NCBI GenBank assembly: GCA_021818445.1 | Contig: JAKAEB010000035.1 | Coordinates: forward strand, 1-39,151 | Source: Planctomycetota bacterium | Lineage (GTDB): Bacteria > Planctomycetota > Phycisphaerae > WQYP01 | DNA length: 39,151 bases | Direction: 5' to 3' | In this document: positions 31,732-38,553 of the stretch, one piece after another | Layout: every line of letters begins with the position of its first letter | Position numbering within the stretch: position 1 is the first letter of the stretch | Made by a program: the position numbers and the translations under genes | Notes under the pieces: model-generated | The model's database searches: none | What the model saw: the letters and a program-made list of their open reading frames with translations, nothing else | What the model was told of the DNA's origin: nothing

Positions 31732-33800
31732 TGGTGAACCTCCGGTTCCAGATTCTGGACGTGATCGAAGAGCGTGCGTTCAGGCAACTGACTATTGGAT
31801 TCCAAGGCCAATTTACTGGATCGGTCCAGGCGAAGCGTTACCGTATTGCCCACACGGATCGAATTTAATGGGCGCGTCTGGTGGGTGACATAAACCTTCT
31901 GGGGCGTAGCAATCAATGCGATTGGTCCAGTATGAAGTTCCCGCAAGCCGGTGTATCGGCCCGTGATGGTCACCTCGCGTGGCAGCCGGATCGCGGGCCG
32001 TTTGAATTCTTTGGCGATGTCGGCCAGAACCTGCCGGAATTCCGCTGATCGAAGGTGGGCCATGGCCCCCGCTTTGAACACAATGGCTCTTTGATCCGGG
32101 CCGGCAAATTCGGCCAGTCCCTGACCCACCAGCCATTGCCGACGAAGTTCGTGCGCCTGGGAAAACTGGCCGTTCCATAAGGCTTGGGATGATTGGGCCG
32201 GTTGGCTCGGTTGGAATAATTGCCGGTCCAGCCACGTCAATGCCTGTGCCTTCACCTGCTGATCCAGACTGTACGCAGAGACAATACGCAAATCGGTCTG
32301 GCCGCGTCGCGCGGCGATGAATTTTTCAAAGACCGGGGCATCAATTCGGAACTGGTTTTCCGCCATCTGCTCCACACCTGCACCATTATGCCCGGCGACA
32401 AAGACCAATTTGGCCGTTGCCGACCGAATCCGGGCGACGGCCTGATCCGGTGTAACTTCCGGATGCTGCTTGGATAGAAAGGCGGCATGATCTGGGGCGG
32501 TATAAACACCTTCATGGCTCTGGGCGACGGCTGTTATCTCACGGGCGAGAACATTCCCCCGATAGGCTTTCCCCCCCAATTCGATCACGGCACCCGCTTG
32601 TGCCCGTCGGAAGCTGTCATCCTCCGGCACCTGGCTGTAATAGAGTCTGCCGACAACATCCCGAACCACCACAAACCGTCGGTCACTGATCTCATCAACA
32701 CTCCCCTTGGCCACCAATGCGCCCAGAATGGGTTCGGCCAGCGCATCTCTGGCTCCCAGCCGCTCAACATATCCTGCCTGGCTGCCCAGTGTTGCGTAAA
32801 GAACCTTTATAATGTCATTGCGTTGCCCCAAGTCCCGGAGCTTGAATCCAAATTCGGGGTCTAACATCCACCATGTTCCTTTGCCCTTCTTTGCCAGGTC
32901 CATGGTCTGAAGGAACTGCAATCGGCCCAGTATGCGAGTCCGGTCATCGGCACCGAAGCCGATGCGTTTATCGGGGTGTAGATCAATCTTGCCAGCCTCC
33001 AGATGCCGTTCGATCATCCGGTCCAAGGCGGTGAACCGTTCAGCCTCAATGTGACTGTCCTGCTCCCGCCGGATGTCTTCCGCGCTGCGTGGCCCGAGTA
33101 TTTCGGTGGCCACCTCTTCGGCCCGTCGGCGGATGCCGTAAGAGACATATTGCCGGGGGATAACCAAGTCCGTATTGTCTTGTTTGATTCCCCGACACAG
33201 GATGTGGGTATGCGGGTTATCCGTGTTGTAATGATTGACCGCCAGCCACTGTAATGAGGTTCCCAAATCCCGTTCGACCCGGGCCATGACGGTGCGAATA
33301 TACTTGTTCGTATCCGGCAGGTCACCGGCATTTTCAGCCGAGACGATCAGGCGGAAATGATGCCGATCCTGCTCCCAGGCTTTGACAATCTGGCGGGCAT
33401 CCAAGCCTTCCTGCGTGGCGTCATAGAAGACCCCATGCTTGCCATCCAGACTGGCGCTTTCCCGCCCTACATAGGACACATGCCGTAACACACTGCCATG
33501 GACTTTGCCGGGCCGATGACGGCTCACATGAACCTTCACCATCACCCGTTGCAAACGATCAAAGCCCGTACCCTGGCCAGTTCCACGACCGGCTTTGCGA
33601 GCCTTGGATGCGCCGGAACTTCGGCCTTTAAAGCCGGCAAGTCGGCGCGCCAACTGACTATTGATACTGGGCTCACGGGCATGGCCGGATCCAATGCGGC
33701 CAAGGCGATCGCGATCATACGGATCGGGTTGGATGGCCGATGGCGGGGCTGTCTGATCAGGCCTGCTGGAACGACGATTGGGCTTGCGGGACGTGCTCAT
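31728..33800 (-). CDS. Relaxase/mobilisation nuclease (MOB_P, VirD2/RlxS-like, DUF3363)
   Basis: The product has 690 residues from the ATG at 33800 (MSTSRKPN), which has GGAG eight bases upstream; the frame runs 18 codons further without support. After a basic disordered N-terminus (1-80) the relaxase domain begins with HVSRHRPGKVHGS, a candidate catalytic Tyr in RHVSYVGRE, HHFRLIVSAENAGDL, and the metal-binding His motif NPHTHILCRG with the preceding VNHYNTDN. These are the three MOB_P relaxase motifs; the long C-terminal region matches DUF3363 relaxases (RlxS) of Tn4371-type elements. It nicks the origin of transfer and is carried covalently into the recipient. It is coupled to traG and probably to a short upstream ORF. 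Confidence 0.9.
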   Translation of the reverse strand: MSTSRKPNRRSSRPDQTAPPSAIQPDPYDRDRLGRIGSGHAREPSINSQLARRLAGFKGRSSGASKARKAGRGTGQGTGFDRLQRVMVKVHVSRHRPGKVHGSVLRHVSYVGRESASLDGKHGVFYDATQEGLDARQIVKAWEQDRHHFRLIVSAENAGDLPDTNKYIRTVMARVERDLGTSLQWLAVNHYNTDNPHTHILCRGIKQDNTDLVIPRQYVSYGIRRRAEEVATEILGPRSAEDIRREQDSHIEAERFTALDRMIERHLEAGKIDLHPDKRIGFGADDRTRILGRLQFLQTMDLAKKGKGTWWMLDPEFGFKLRDLGQRNDIIKVLYATLGSQAGYVERLGARDALAEPILGALVAKGSVDEISDRRFVVVRDVVGRLYYSQVPEDDSFRRAQAGAVIELGGKAYRGNVLAREITAVAQSHEGVYTAPDHAAFLSKQHPEVTPDQAVARIRSATAKLVFVAGHNGAGVEQMAENQFRIDAPVFEKFIAARRGQTDLRIVSAYSLDQQVKAQALTWLDRQLFQPSQPAQSSQALWNGQFSQAHELRRQWLVGQGLAEFAGPDQRAIVFKAGAMAHLRSAEFRQVLADIAKEFKRPAIRLPREVTITGRYTGLRELHTGPIALIATPQKVYVTHQTRPLNSIRVGNTVTLRLDRSSKLALESNSQLPERTLFDHVQNLEPEVHQ

Positions 33801-33967
33801 GGTTCGATCTCCAAACTGAAAATAGTGACCAATATCCGCGGCATCCAATGGCATCTCGAAAAATCACTGGGATGCCACCTAAGCAACGGTAAAACAAGCA
33901 GATACAAAAATCTGGGTTCCAACTCCTTTATCCTGCCTTCCATTTTTAATTCGTTTCTCATGGCCAT
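33797..33967 (-). CDS. Possible 56-residue leader ORF coupled to the relaxase
   Basis: An open frame starts with ATG at 33967 and ends with TGA at 33797-33799, overlapping the relaxase ATG as ATGA, the same junction used by relaxase/traG and traG/copG. The product has a basic N-terminus, a short hydrophobic run (FLYLLVLPLL, residues 20-29) and no recognised domain. The ribosome-binding site is weak (GGA six to nine bases upstream). It lies within the leader of the promoter at 34017-34044. It could be a real small membrane-associated peptide, a leader controlling relaxase translation, or chance. Confidence 0.4.
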   Translation of the reverse strand: MAMRNELKMEGRIKELEPRFLYLLVLPLLRWHPSDFSRCHWMPRILVTIFSLEIEP

Positions 33968-34016
33968 TTCTATTCCAACTCATTTACGTTTGTCATCAAT
34001 AAAGTTATCTCAGTTG

Positions 34017-34044
34017 ATTATACCTAACGAAATCCAAACGTCAA
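34017..34044 (-). promoter_or_regulatory. Strong sigma-70-type promoter for the relaxase-traG-copG-trbB operon
   Basis: On the minus strand TTGACG (34039-34044), 16 bases, then a perfect TATAAT (34017-34022). It would give a leader of about 210 bases before the relaxase. It is the best promoter seen in the window. Confidence 0.7.
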
Positions 34045-34486
34045 ATCGGGGAGCGTGGTTTTGGTCATCCAGTGGGCCAGCCAGGGCGTTGAATCCGGGG
34101 GCAATTGCAGGGGCAAGGGCAGTTCAGAATGGGGTCGGCTGTGGAGCGGGCGGCGCGTTACGCCGACATGGCCATGAGGGTTGGAGCACACCGGAAACAA
34201 GGCACACCGGGGGCGGTGCCAGCCGATGAAAAGGGGGCGTAGCGGCCTGGCTCCGAGGGTGGCGGCGGGGCAACGGCTGGATGGCCTGACGGCGTGATCC
34301 GGCAATCATATCGGGCATGAGTTGGGCGTATCCGGCGGGCAATTTTTCGGCATCAAGGATGGGGGAGGCTTGGGCGGTAGTGTGCCTTCATGGTGGCTGG
34401 ATGCGCTTGAGTTTCAGCGCTGGGTTGTGGCATCCTGCGATACCTTGGCCAAGGCGTTGGGACAGCTTGGGCCAGTCATTTCGGAA

Positions 34487-34516
34487 GCCCCTATTCCATG
34501 CCCATGGAACAGGGGC
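34487..34516. repeat. Hairpin with 14-base arms
   Basis: GCCCCTATTCCATG (34487-34500) and CATGGAACAGGGGC (34503-34516) are complementary except for one pair, around a two-base centre. On DNA it is a near-palindrome fit for a dimeric binding protein; in RNA it is a stable stem. Confidence 0.75.
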
Positions 34517-34543
34517 GATGTTCCTCTGAGGATGGTAACAATG

Positions 34544-34590
34544 GCCCGGCTGATTCCGCTTTTGGTGGGATCAGCCGGGCAAATTTTTTT
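34544..34590 (+). terminator. Rho-independent terminator, plus strand
   Basis: GCCCGGCTGAT (34544-34554) pairs perfectly with ATCAGCCGGGC (34570-34580), with a 15-base loop, and is followed by AAATTTTTTT. The T-run is on the plus-strand side only. No intact plus-strand gene precedes it, so it may end an unannotated RNA. Confidence 0.75.
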
Positions 34591-34659
34591 GAAAACGAGG
34601 CGCTGCCGCCTGCCTTACACCTTGGCTTGTTCCCGGTTCAAGGCCGGGCTTCCGGTTAG

Positions 34660-35021
34660 CCCAACCTTCGCACTTTGCGTGGTTTTTGGGGCCAAAAAAA
34701 TCTTTAAGTGGCCGTGGCGGTAGCGCCAGACGGTATTTTTCCTCAAAACCGTGCTGGTACAGACCTACTTTCGATGCCGGCTCTTTCTATTTTTTCCTCC
34801 TTTTGCGATATTGGTAAACATGTTAATCAGTGCTACTGGTCGCAGGAAGAACGGTAAAATTCACACATCTCATCGGATGATGGAGAAACGGGGTGTCACG
34901 GCGGACATGGTGCCGTTCATGGAGGTACAAAATCTCTGAGTTCCGCATGAGTTTATGGTACAGACTTTTGCCCCTGGTTGAGCGCCAGAGCCTTTTTTAG
35001 TGCCAAAGTGCGAAGGTTGGG
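34660..35021. mobile_element. MITE-like insertion: 362 bp, 18-bp terminal inverted repeats, TTAG duplication
   Basis: The left end CCCAACCTTCGCACTTTG (34660-34677) is the exact reverse complement of the right end (35004-35021). Each end is flanked by a direct copy of TTAG (34656-34659 and 35022-35025). No transposase is encoded; the short ORFs inside are unconvincing. The 4-base duplication and the CC ends would suit the IS1380 group, an inference from family rules. The right-hand TTAG supplies the TAA stop codon of the neighbouring gene, so that gene remains intact. Confidence 0.8.
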
Positions 35022-35861
35022 TTAGGATTTGGGTTGGGAATCCGCCTCCTGAATCGGGTATGGTACTGTCTGGCCGGCCAAGGTTTGCAGGCTGAATCCT
35101 CGGGCATTGGATCGGCTGGGCCGGGCGATCACGGCCATAAATCCGTCGCCAAAGATGGATTCCCATTGTTGCATATCTACGCGGCATTCCCGGTTCAAGG
35201 GGCCAGCCCAAACGAGCCAGTTGGGTCCCGTATTGGCCATATAGACCACCAAGTGAAAAGACCGTAACCGGGCACCGGCAAACAAGGCTCGCTTGGCTTC
35301 ATCGACCCGGATATAGGGAAGTGTTTCTCGCTTGAGCCAGTCTTCCACCTGCTGGCGGAATGGAATTTTGGATACCTTGTCGCCAGTGGATTCCGATGGG
35401 ATCGGCGCGGCGGATGGGTCTGCCGCCCTGGCTGTATCGCCGTGGCCGGATAATGCTCCATCCGGCCTGCTGGCCGGTATGATCCGGTTCTCGTTGTCGG
35501 GTGTTGTCGGCATTGCGCCGACATCCTCGGCCATACCATGGCCGGGAATTTCCACCGCGGCGGTAGCAACAATCGGGCCGACATCCGGTGGGCGCATTGC
35601 GTCTCCCTGACGGGATATTGCCGCCGCCGGATCGGGGGAAGTCGCCTGTGGATCATCAACCTGTGTGTTCATTGGAATTGCCCGGGTATCCGGTTGATGG
35701 ATCGGCAACGTGGCCGGTTCAACGGCCAGTTGATCCGTCGGCATTATCACCGGAGAATCCGCCTGTAAGTCATTGCGGCCAGCGGATTCCCACAATGGAA
35801 AATCCCCCGATTGAGTTGTTCGATAACGCCGGATCGGGTGTGATCGGTCATAGTTTCGCAT
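35022..35861 (-). CDS. Unknown proline-rich protein with a conserved-looking C-terminal domain
   Basis: The product has 279 residues from the ATG at 35861 (MRNYDRSHPIRRYRT), preceded by AGGAG with six bases of spacing. The first 170 residues are low-complexity (Pro, Ala, Asp, Ser) and probably disordered. The C-terminal 105 look folded: FRQQVEDWLKRETLPYIRVD, ARLRSFHLVVYMANTGPNWLVW, CRVDMQQWESIFGDGFMAVI. I do not recognise the family. Its place between the DUF932 gene and the relaxase suggests a plasmid/ICE accessory protein. The stop codon lies in the target duplication of the MITE. Confidence 0.7.
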   Translation of the reverse strand: MRNYDRSHPIRRYRTTQSGDFPLWESAGRNDLQADSPVIMPTDQLAVEPATLPIHQPDTRAIPMNTQVDDPQATSPDPAAAISRQGDAMRPPDVGPIVATAAVEIPGHGMAEDVGAMPTTPDNENRIIPASRPDGALSGHGDTARAADPSAAPIPSESTGDKVSKIPFRQQVEDWLKRETLPYIRVDEAKRALFAGARLRSFHLVVYMANTGPNWLVWAGPLNRECRVDMQQWESIFGDGFMAVIARPSRSNARGFSLQTLAGQTVPYPIQEADSQPKS

Positions 35862-35914
35862 AAATATCTCCTGCTTATTTGATAATGTTCTCAAATACCT
35901 TTACCTCGTAAGCT

Positions 35915-35948
35915 GGCGGGGGCTGGCATGTTCAGCCAAGCCCCCGCC
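35915..35948. repeat. Intercistronic hairpin after the DUF932 gene
   Basis: GGCGGGGGCT (35915-35924) pairs perfectly with AGCCCCCGCC (35939-35948) across a 14-base loop, 28 bases after the DUF932 stop. There is no U-tract, so it may protect the upstream mRNA or act as an attenuator. Confidence 0.65.
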
Positions 35949-35975
35949 ATGTTCACAAACCGCTTAACCAAGCCG

Positions 35976-36968
35976 TTAACCGGCCGCCAGCGTTAGCGCC
36001 CTCTGGTAGGCTTCCTGCTTGGCATGATGCGAGCTGCCAAACCAGATTGATTCCAGTTGATGGTCGGCCTTCTCAAGGGTATTGGTGCCCTTGAAGTTCC
36101 TCTGGTGGTCAAAGTATTGGCTTACCGCGTTGTAGGCCGCCCAAGCCGTGCCGGTTACACCCGGCAGGGTATTGGTGGCATTGGTAAAATTATCCTGAAA
36201 CTGATGGAATATTTTTCGGCGGCGCATCTCCGCCCGTTTGCCCGTGGTCGGCGGTGCACTGGCATTGAAGTATCGTTCCAGTTCTCCACCGGTCATCTGC
36301 TTATCGAGCATGGTATGCAATTCGGCGTCGAATTGATCAAACCGGGCATGGATGATGATCAGTTTCTCACGGGCTTCCGATACCCGTTCGGATAAGCTGG
36401 GGCGGTGGCGGATACTGATGCCTTCGCCCAGTCCATCACGTAAGGCCAAGTTGAGCGTATTCTGGCAAACTACCCGTATCGTGGTGGGAAACAGCCGTAA
36501 GGCCTTGGAGCCGTCATGGGAGTTGGTAAGCAGAATATAAGGCTGGATCGCGTCCTGCGTACCGGCCATATACTCGGTGGGAATACGGGCCAGCATCCAG
36601 ACTACCCGGCCATCCTTTAATGCGCCAGCGGTCTCAAACATGGCCAGTTTGTCGGCCACCAGAGAGTCCATAAAATCAAAGCATTCCCGGTTCTGAAAGA
36701 TACGATAATGGTCGGATACTACGCCGAGCACCGTGCCGGTATCCTTGCGGACATTGGCATACTTGTGGCGTACCAAAGCCTCTTTACCCAGTTCTCGGTC
36801 AAAAGCCTTGAGTTCCCATTGTTCGACATCCCAGTTCAAGCGCGCCAGTTCAATAGCCTGGGCGCTGGTAACGGCATTGGCCACTACTTGGCCAAGTTTG
36901 TGCCATGCGGGGGTACCGGTCACAAATACCGCCGGTTGTCCAGTAGAAATATCCAGTTCGTGTGACAT
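35976..36968 (-). CDS. DUF932 family plasmid/phage protein
   Basis: The product has 330 residues. It has the family's usual start, with GTPAWHKLGQVV near residue 18, then the ARLNWDVEQWEL and VVSDHYRIFQNRECFDFMDSL blocks, YILLTNSHDGSKALRLFPT, and RVVCQNTLNLAL. This matches DUF932 (the phage/plasmid-like protein TIGR03299), common on conjugative elements and phages; its role is not settled, and some relatives act in DNA or recombination functions. It lies between ssb and the proline-rich gene, with hairpins on both sides. Confidence 0.88.
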   Translation of the reverse strand: MSHELDISTGQPAVFVTGTPAWHKLGQVVANAVTSAQAIELARLNWDVEQWELKAFDRELGKEALVRHKYANVRKDTGTVLGVVSDHYRIFQNRECFDFMDSLVADKLAMFETAGALKDGRVVWMLARIPTEYMAGTQDAIQPYILLTNSHDGSKALRLFPTTIRVVCQNTLNLALRDGLGEGISIRHRPSLSERVSEAREKLIIIHARFDQFDAELHTMLDKQMTGGELERYFNASAPPTTGKRAEMRRRKIFHQFQDNFTNATNTLPGVTGTAWAAYNAVSQYFDHQRNFKGTNTLEKADHQLESIWFGSSHHAKQEAYQRALTLAAG

Positions 36969-37086
36969 AAAAACACCAATTTACAAGTCCCGATGGGGAC
37001 AAGCCTTTCATAAAACAATTTAGAAAATCCAGTTGAAACAAACCACTAAAAGCATTCAATTCATAAAGGGGGGGAGAGAGAGAGTA

Positions 37087-37123
37087 CCCGCCGCCAAGTC
37101 TTTACCTTATCGTTGGCGGCGGG
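37087..37123. repeat. Hairpin between ssb and the DUF932 gene
   Basis: CCCGCCGCCAA (37087-37097) and TTGGCGGCGGG (37113-37123) are exactly complementary with a 15-base loop, 16 bases past the ssb stop. A GGGGGGGAGAGAGAGAG run lies beside it on the plus strand. No T-tract follows on either strand, so this is probably a partial terminator or processing signal. Confidence 0.65.
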
Positions 37124-37138
37124 ATACCTCCGTCTCCA

Positions 37139-37585
37139 CTACACGGGGATCACCTCCTGCGGAATCAATTCCGCCGTTGGTGCGTGGCCGGCCGTGGAGC
37201 GTTTCCGCTTGCCGGCGGGCTTGCCCGGCCGGTTCTGGCCGGGTTGTGCTTGCTCGCCCCGTCCAATAAACTGGAACCGTTCCACCACCGTACGCACCTT
37301 GCTGCGGGCCTTGCCTTGGTCATCCTGCCAGCGGTCAAGCTTTAAGTGCCCTTCCACCAGAACCGGATTACCTTTTTTGAGATACTGGCCCATAGTCTGG
37401 CCCGGCTTCCCATAAGCCGCGCAGTCCATAAACAGCACCTCGTCCCGCGTCTGACCGTCGGCGTCCTTCCAGCGCCGATTGACCGCTAATCCGAATTCGC
37501 AGACAGTTGCCCCACTGGGCAACGTACCTATGCTCGGATCCCGGGTCAGATTGCCCAAGAGAACCACCTTGCTGAAGGAACCCAT
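37139..37585 (-). CDS. ssb: Single-stranded DNA-binding protein
   Basis: The product has 148 residues from the ATG at 37585 (MGSFSKVVLLGNL), with GGAGG six bases upstream; the longer frame to 37612 adds nine unsupported codons. The OB fold (about 4-105) has the usual GNLTRDPSIGTLPSG, FGLAVNRRW and VLVEGHLKLDRWQD. The tail is Gly/Pro/Lys-rich. It ends QEVIPV rather than the acidic DDDIPF-type tip that recruits partners in most bacterial SSBs, which suggests a specialised element-borne protein. It coats transferred single strands and helps establishment in the recipient. Confidence 0.92.
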   Translation of the reverse strand: MGSFSKVVLLGNLTRDPSIGTLPSGATVCEFGLAVNRRWKDADGQTRDEVLFMDCAAYGKPGQTMGQYLKKGNPVLVEGHLKLDRWQDDQGKARSKVRTVVERFQFIGRGEQAQPGQNRPGKPAGKRKRSTAGHAPTAELIPQEVIPV

Positions 37586-37654
37586 ACAACACCTCCATAA
37601 AATAGGAGCCAAAACGTAGAGAGCCTAAAGGCGCGTCGGCCCATCGCCGCCGCA

Positions 37655-37706
37655 TTTTTTTTCACCTCCGGCCTACGCCAGATAGCGAGGCCGCGAGGTG
37701 AAAAAA
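37655..37706. repeat. Long inverted repeat upstream of ssb
   Basis: TTTTTTTCACCTCCGGCC (about 37656-37673) and GGCCGCGAGGTGAAAAAA (37689-37706) form a stem of about 17 pairs with a one-base bulge and a 15-base loop. The T and A runs are inside the stem on the wrong sides for a rho-independent terminator in either direction. It may be an operator or an ssb leader structure. Confidence 0.6.
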
Positions 37707-37737
37707 GAATCAAAAGCCCTCTGTTTGAGCCGGGGAT

Positions 37738-37850
37738 GTCCGAGGGAACGGAAAAAAGACATGCCACCGCGCACGTCTGGAACGCAGCAACGCGCAGTGA
37801 AGCCGGAGCATGGCAAGCGCAGCGGTGGCTTTTTGTAGTGGACTTCGGAC
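37738..37850. other. Structured intergenic region, nested inverted repeats and terminator-like stem
   Basis: An outer pair GTCCGAGG (37738-37745) / CTTCGGAC (37843-37850) encloses an inner perfect pair GCCACCGC (37763-37770) / GCGGTGGC (37822-37829), with a run of A before and TTTTT after. The inner stem could terminate transcription from both sides. The 51-base loop is GC-rich. Together with the repeat at 37655-37706 it fills the ssb-abiE spacer, and could be a small RNA, a bidirectional terminator or a replication/transfer site. Confidence 0.45.
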
Positions 37851-37920
37851 CGGGACCACGGCGATTTCCTGATTGGACTCCAATTCGTCCGCGATATTTA
37901 CATTATATTGGTACTTGCGT

Positions 37921-37942
37921 GTTACTACCGATATACCGTAAC
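37921..37942. promoter_or_regulatory. Operator candidate in front of abiEi
   Basis: GTTAC (37921-37925) and GTAAC (37938-37942) form an inverted repeat with a 12-base centre, ending eight bases before the AbiEi ATG. The region upstream is AT-rich (ATTTACATTATATTGGTAC). AbiEi antitoxins are known to bind inverted repeats in their own promoter, and this would be the place; the exact -35/-10 is unclear. Confidence 0.4.
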
Positions 37943-37950
37943 ATGGCATC

Positions 37951-38553
37951 ATGAGTAGTACAAAAATTATTCAGGTTGTTAATCTGGCACGTCGGCAGGG
38001 ATTGCTGCGTCCTCGTGATCTGGAGGCCAAAGGCATTGCAAGACAATACCTTGTGCTGGCAATGCGACAGGGCCTCATCGAACGTTTGGCCCGTGGTCTT
38101 TACCACATGCCCGGTGTCATTACGTCCGAACATCAATCCCTCAGCCAAGTCTGTAAGAAAACGCCAGCCGGGGTGGTATGCCTGCTCTCCGCGTTGCGAT
38201 TTCATGATCTAACCACGCAGAACCCGTTTGAAGTTTGGCTTGCGATTGACCAGAAAGCGAACTCGCCGCGCATGGATACCGTGGCGCTACGTATCATTCG
38301 CTTCTCCGGTGCAGCGCTCACACAGGGAGTGGAAACGCACAAGATTCATGGCGTGCCGGTGAGAGTCTACGGCATCGCCAAAACAGTGGCGGACTGCTTC
38401 AAGTGCCGAAACAAGATTGGGTTGAATGTAGCCATTGAGGCCCTGCGGGATTGCGTGCAACAGCGAAAGGCGAGTGTTGACGAATTGGTCCATTACGCCC
38501 GCATTTGTCGGGTGGAACGCGTGATGAGTCCTTACCTGGAGGTCATGTTGTGA
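37951..38553 (+). CDS. abiEi: AbiEi-type antitoxin (type IV toxin-antitoxin)
   Basis: The product has 200 residues. An N-terminal winged helix (about 8-55: ARRQGLLRPRDLEAKGIAR, then the basic wing ERLARGLYHMPG) precedes the C-terminal antitoxin domain with CLLSALRFHDLTTQ, VRVYGIAKTVADCFK and NKIGLNVAIEALRDC, all typical of AbiEi. AbiEi represses its own operon and counters AbiEii without binding it. The ATG at 37951 has no ribosome-binding site. The stop overlaps the toxin's GTG start as GTGA. The pair may maintain the element or block phage. Confidence 0.88.
   Translation: MSSTKIIQVVNLARRQGLLRPRDLEAKGIARQYLVLAMRQGLIERLARGLYHMPGVITSEHQSLSQVCKKTPAGVVCLLSALRFHDLTTQNPFEVWLAIDQKANSPRMDTVALRIIRFSGAALTQGVETHKIHGVPVRVYGIAKTVADCFKCRNKIGLNVAIEALRDCVQQRKASVDELVHYARICRVERVMSPYLEVML

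Larger units (their letters stand above)
34045..34659. other. Non-coding region upstream of the relaxase promoter, possible oriT or RNA locus
   Basis: No gene is convincing here. A plus-strand frame from 34322 has protein-like text (PSWWLDALEFQRWVVASCD) but no good start, and it runs through a terminator into the MITE, so at most it is a gene relic. The region has a CATCCTGC nick-like match (34431-34438), a near-perfect 14-base inverted repeat (34487-34516) and a plus-strand terminator (34544-34590). The position next to the relaxase makes it a natural oriT candidate. Confidence 0.45.

Noticed and set aside
33929..33936. TATCCTGC as the oriT nick site in the relaxase leader
   Set aside because: The short motif occurs at least six times in the window, several inside genes, so it cannot be called a nick site without a supporting repeat structure.
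33498..34229. Long plus-strand ORF of 243 codons
   Set aside because: It is antisense to the relaxase start, its product has no domain, and it crosses the relaxase promoter; a shadow of the real gene.
37655..37706. Rho-independent terminator upstream of ssb
   Set aside because: The T-run precedes and the A-run follows the stem on both strands, the wrong arrangement for termination.
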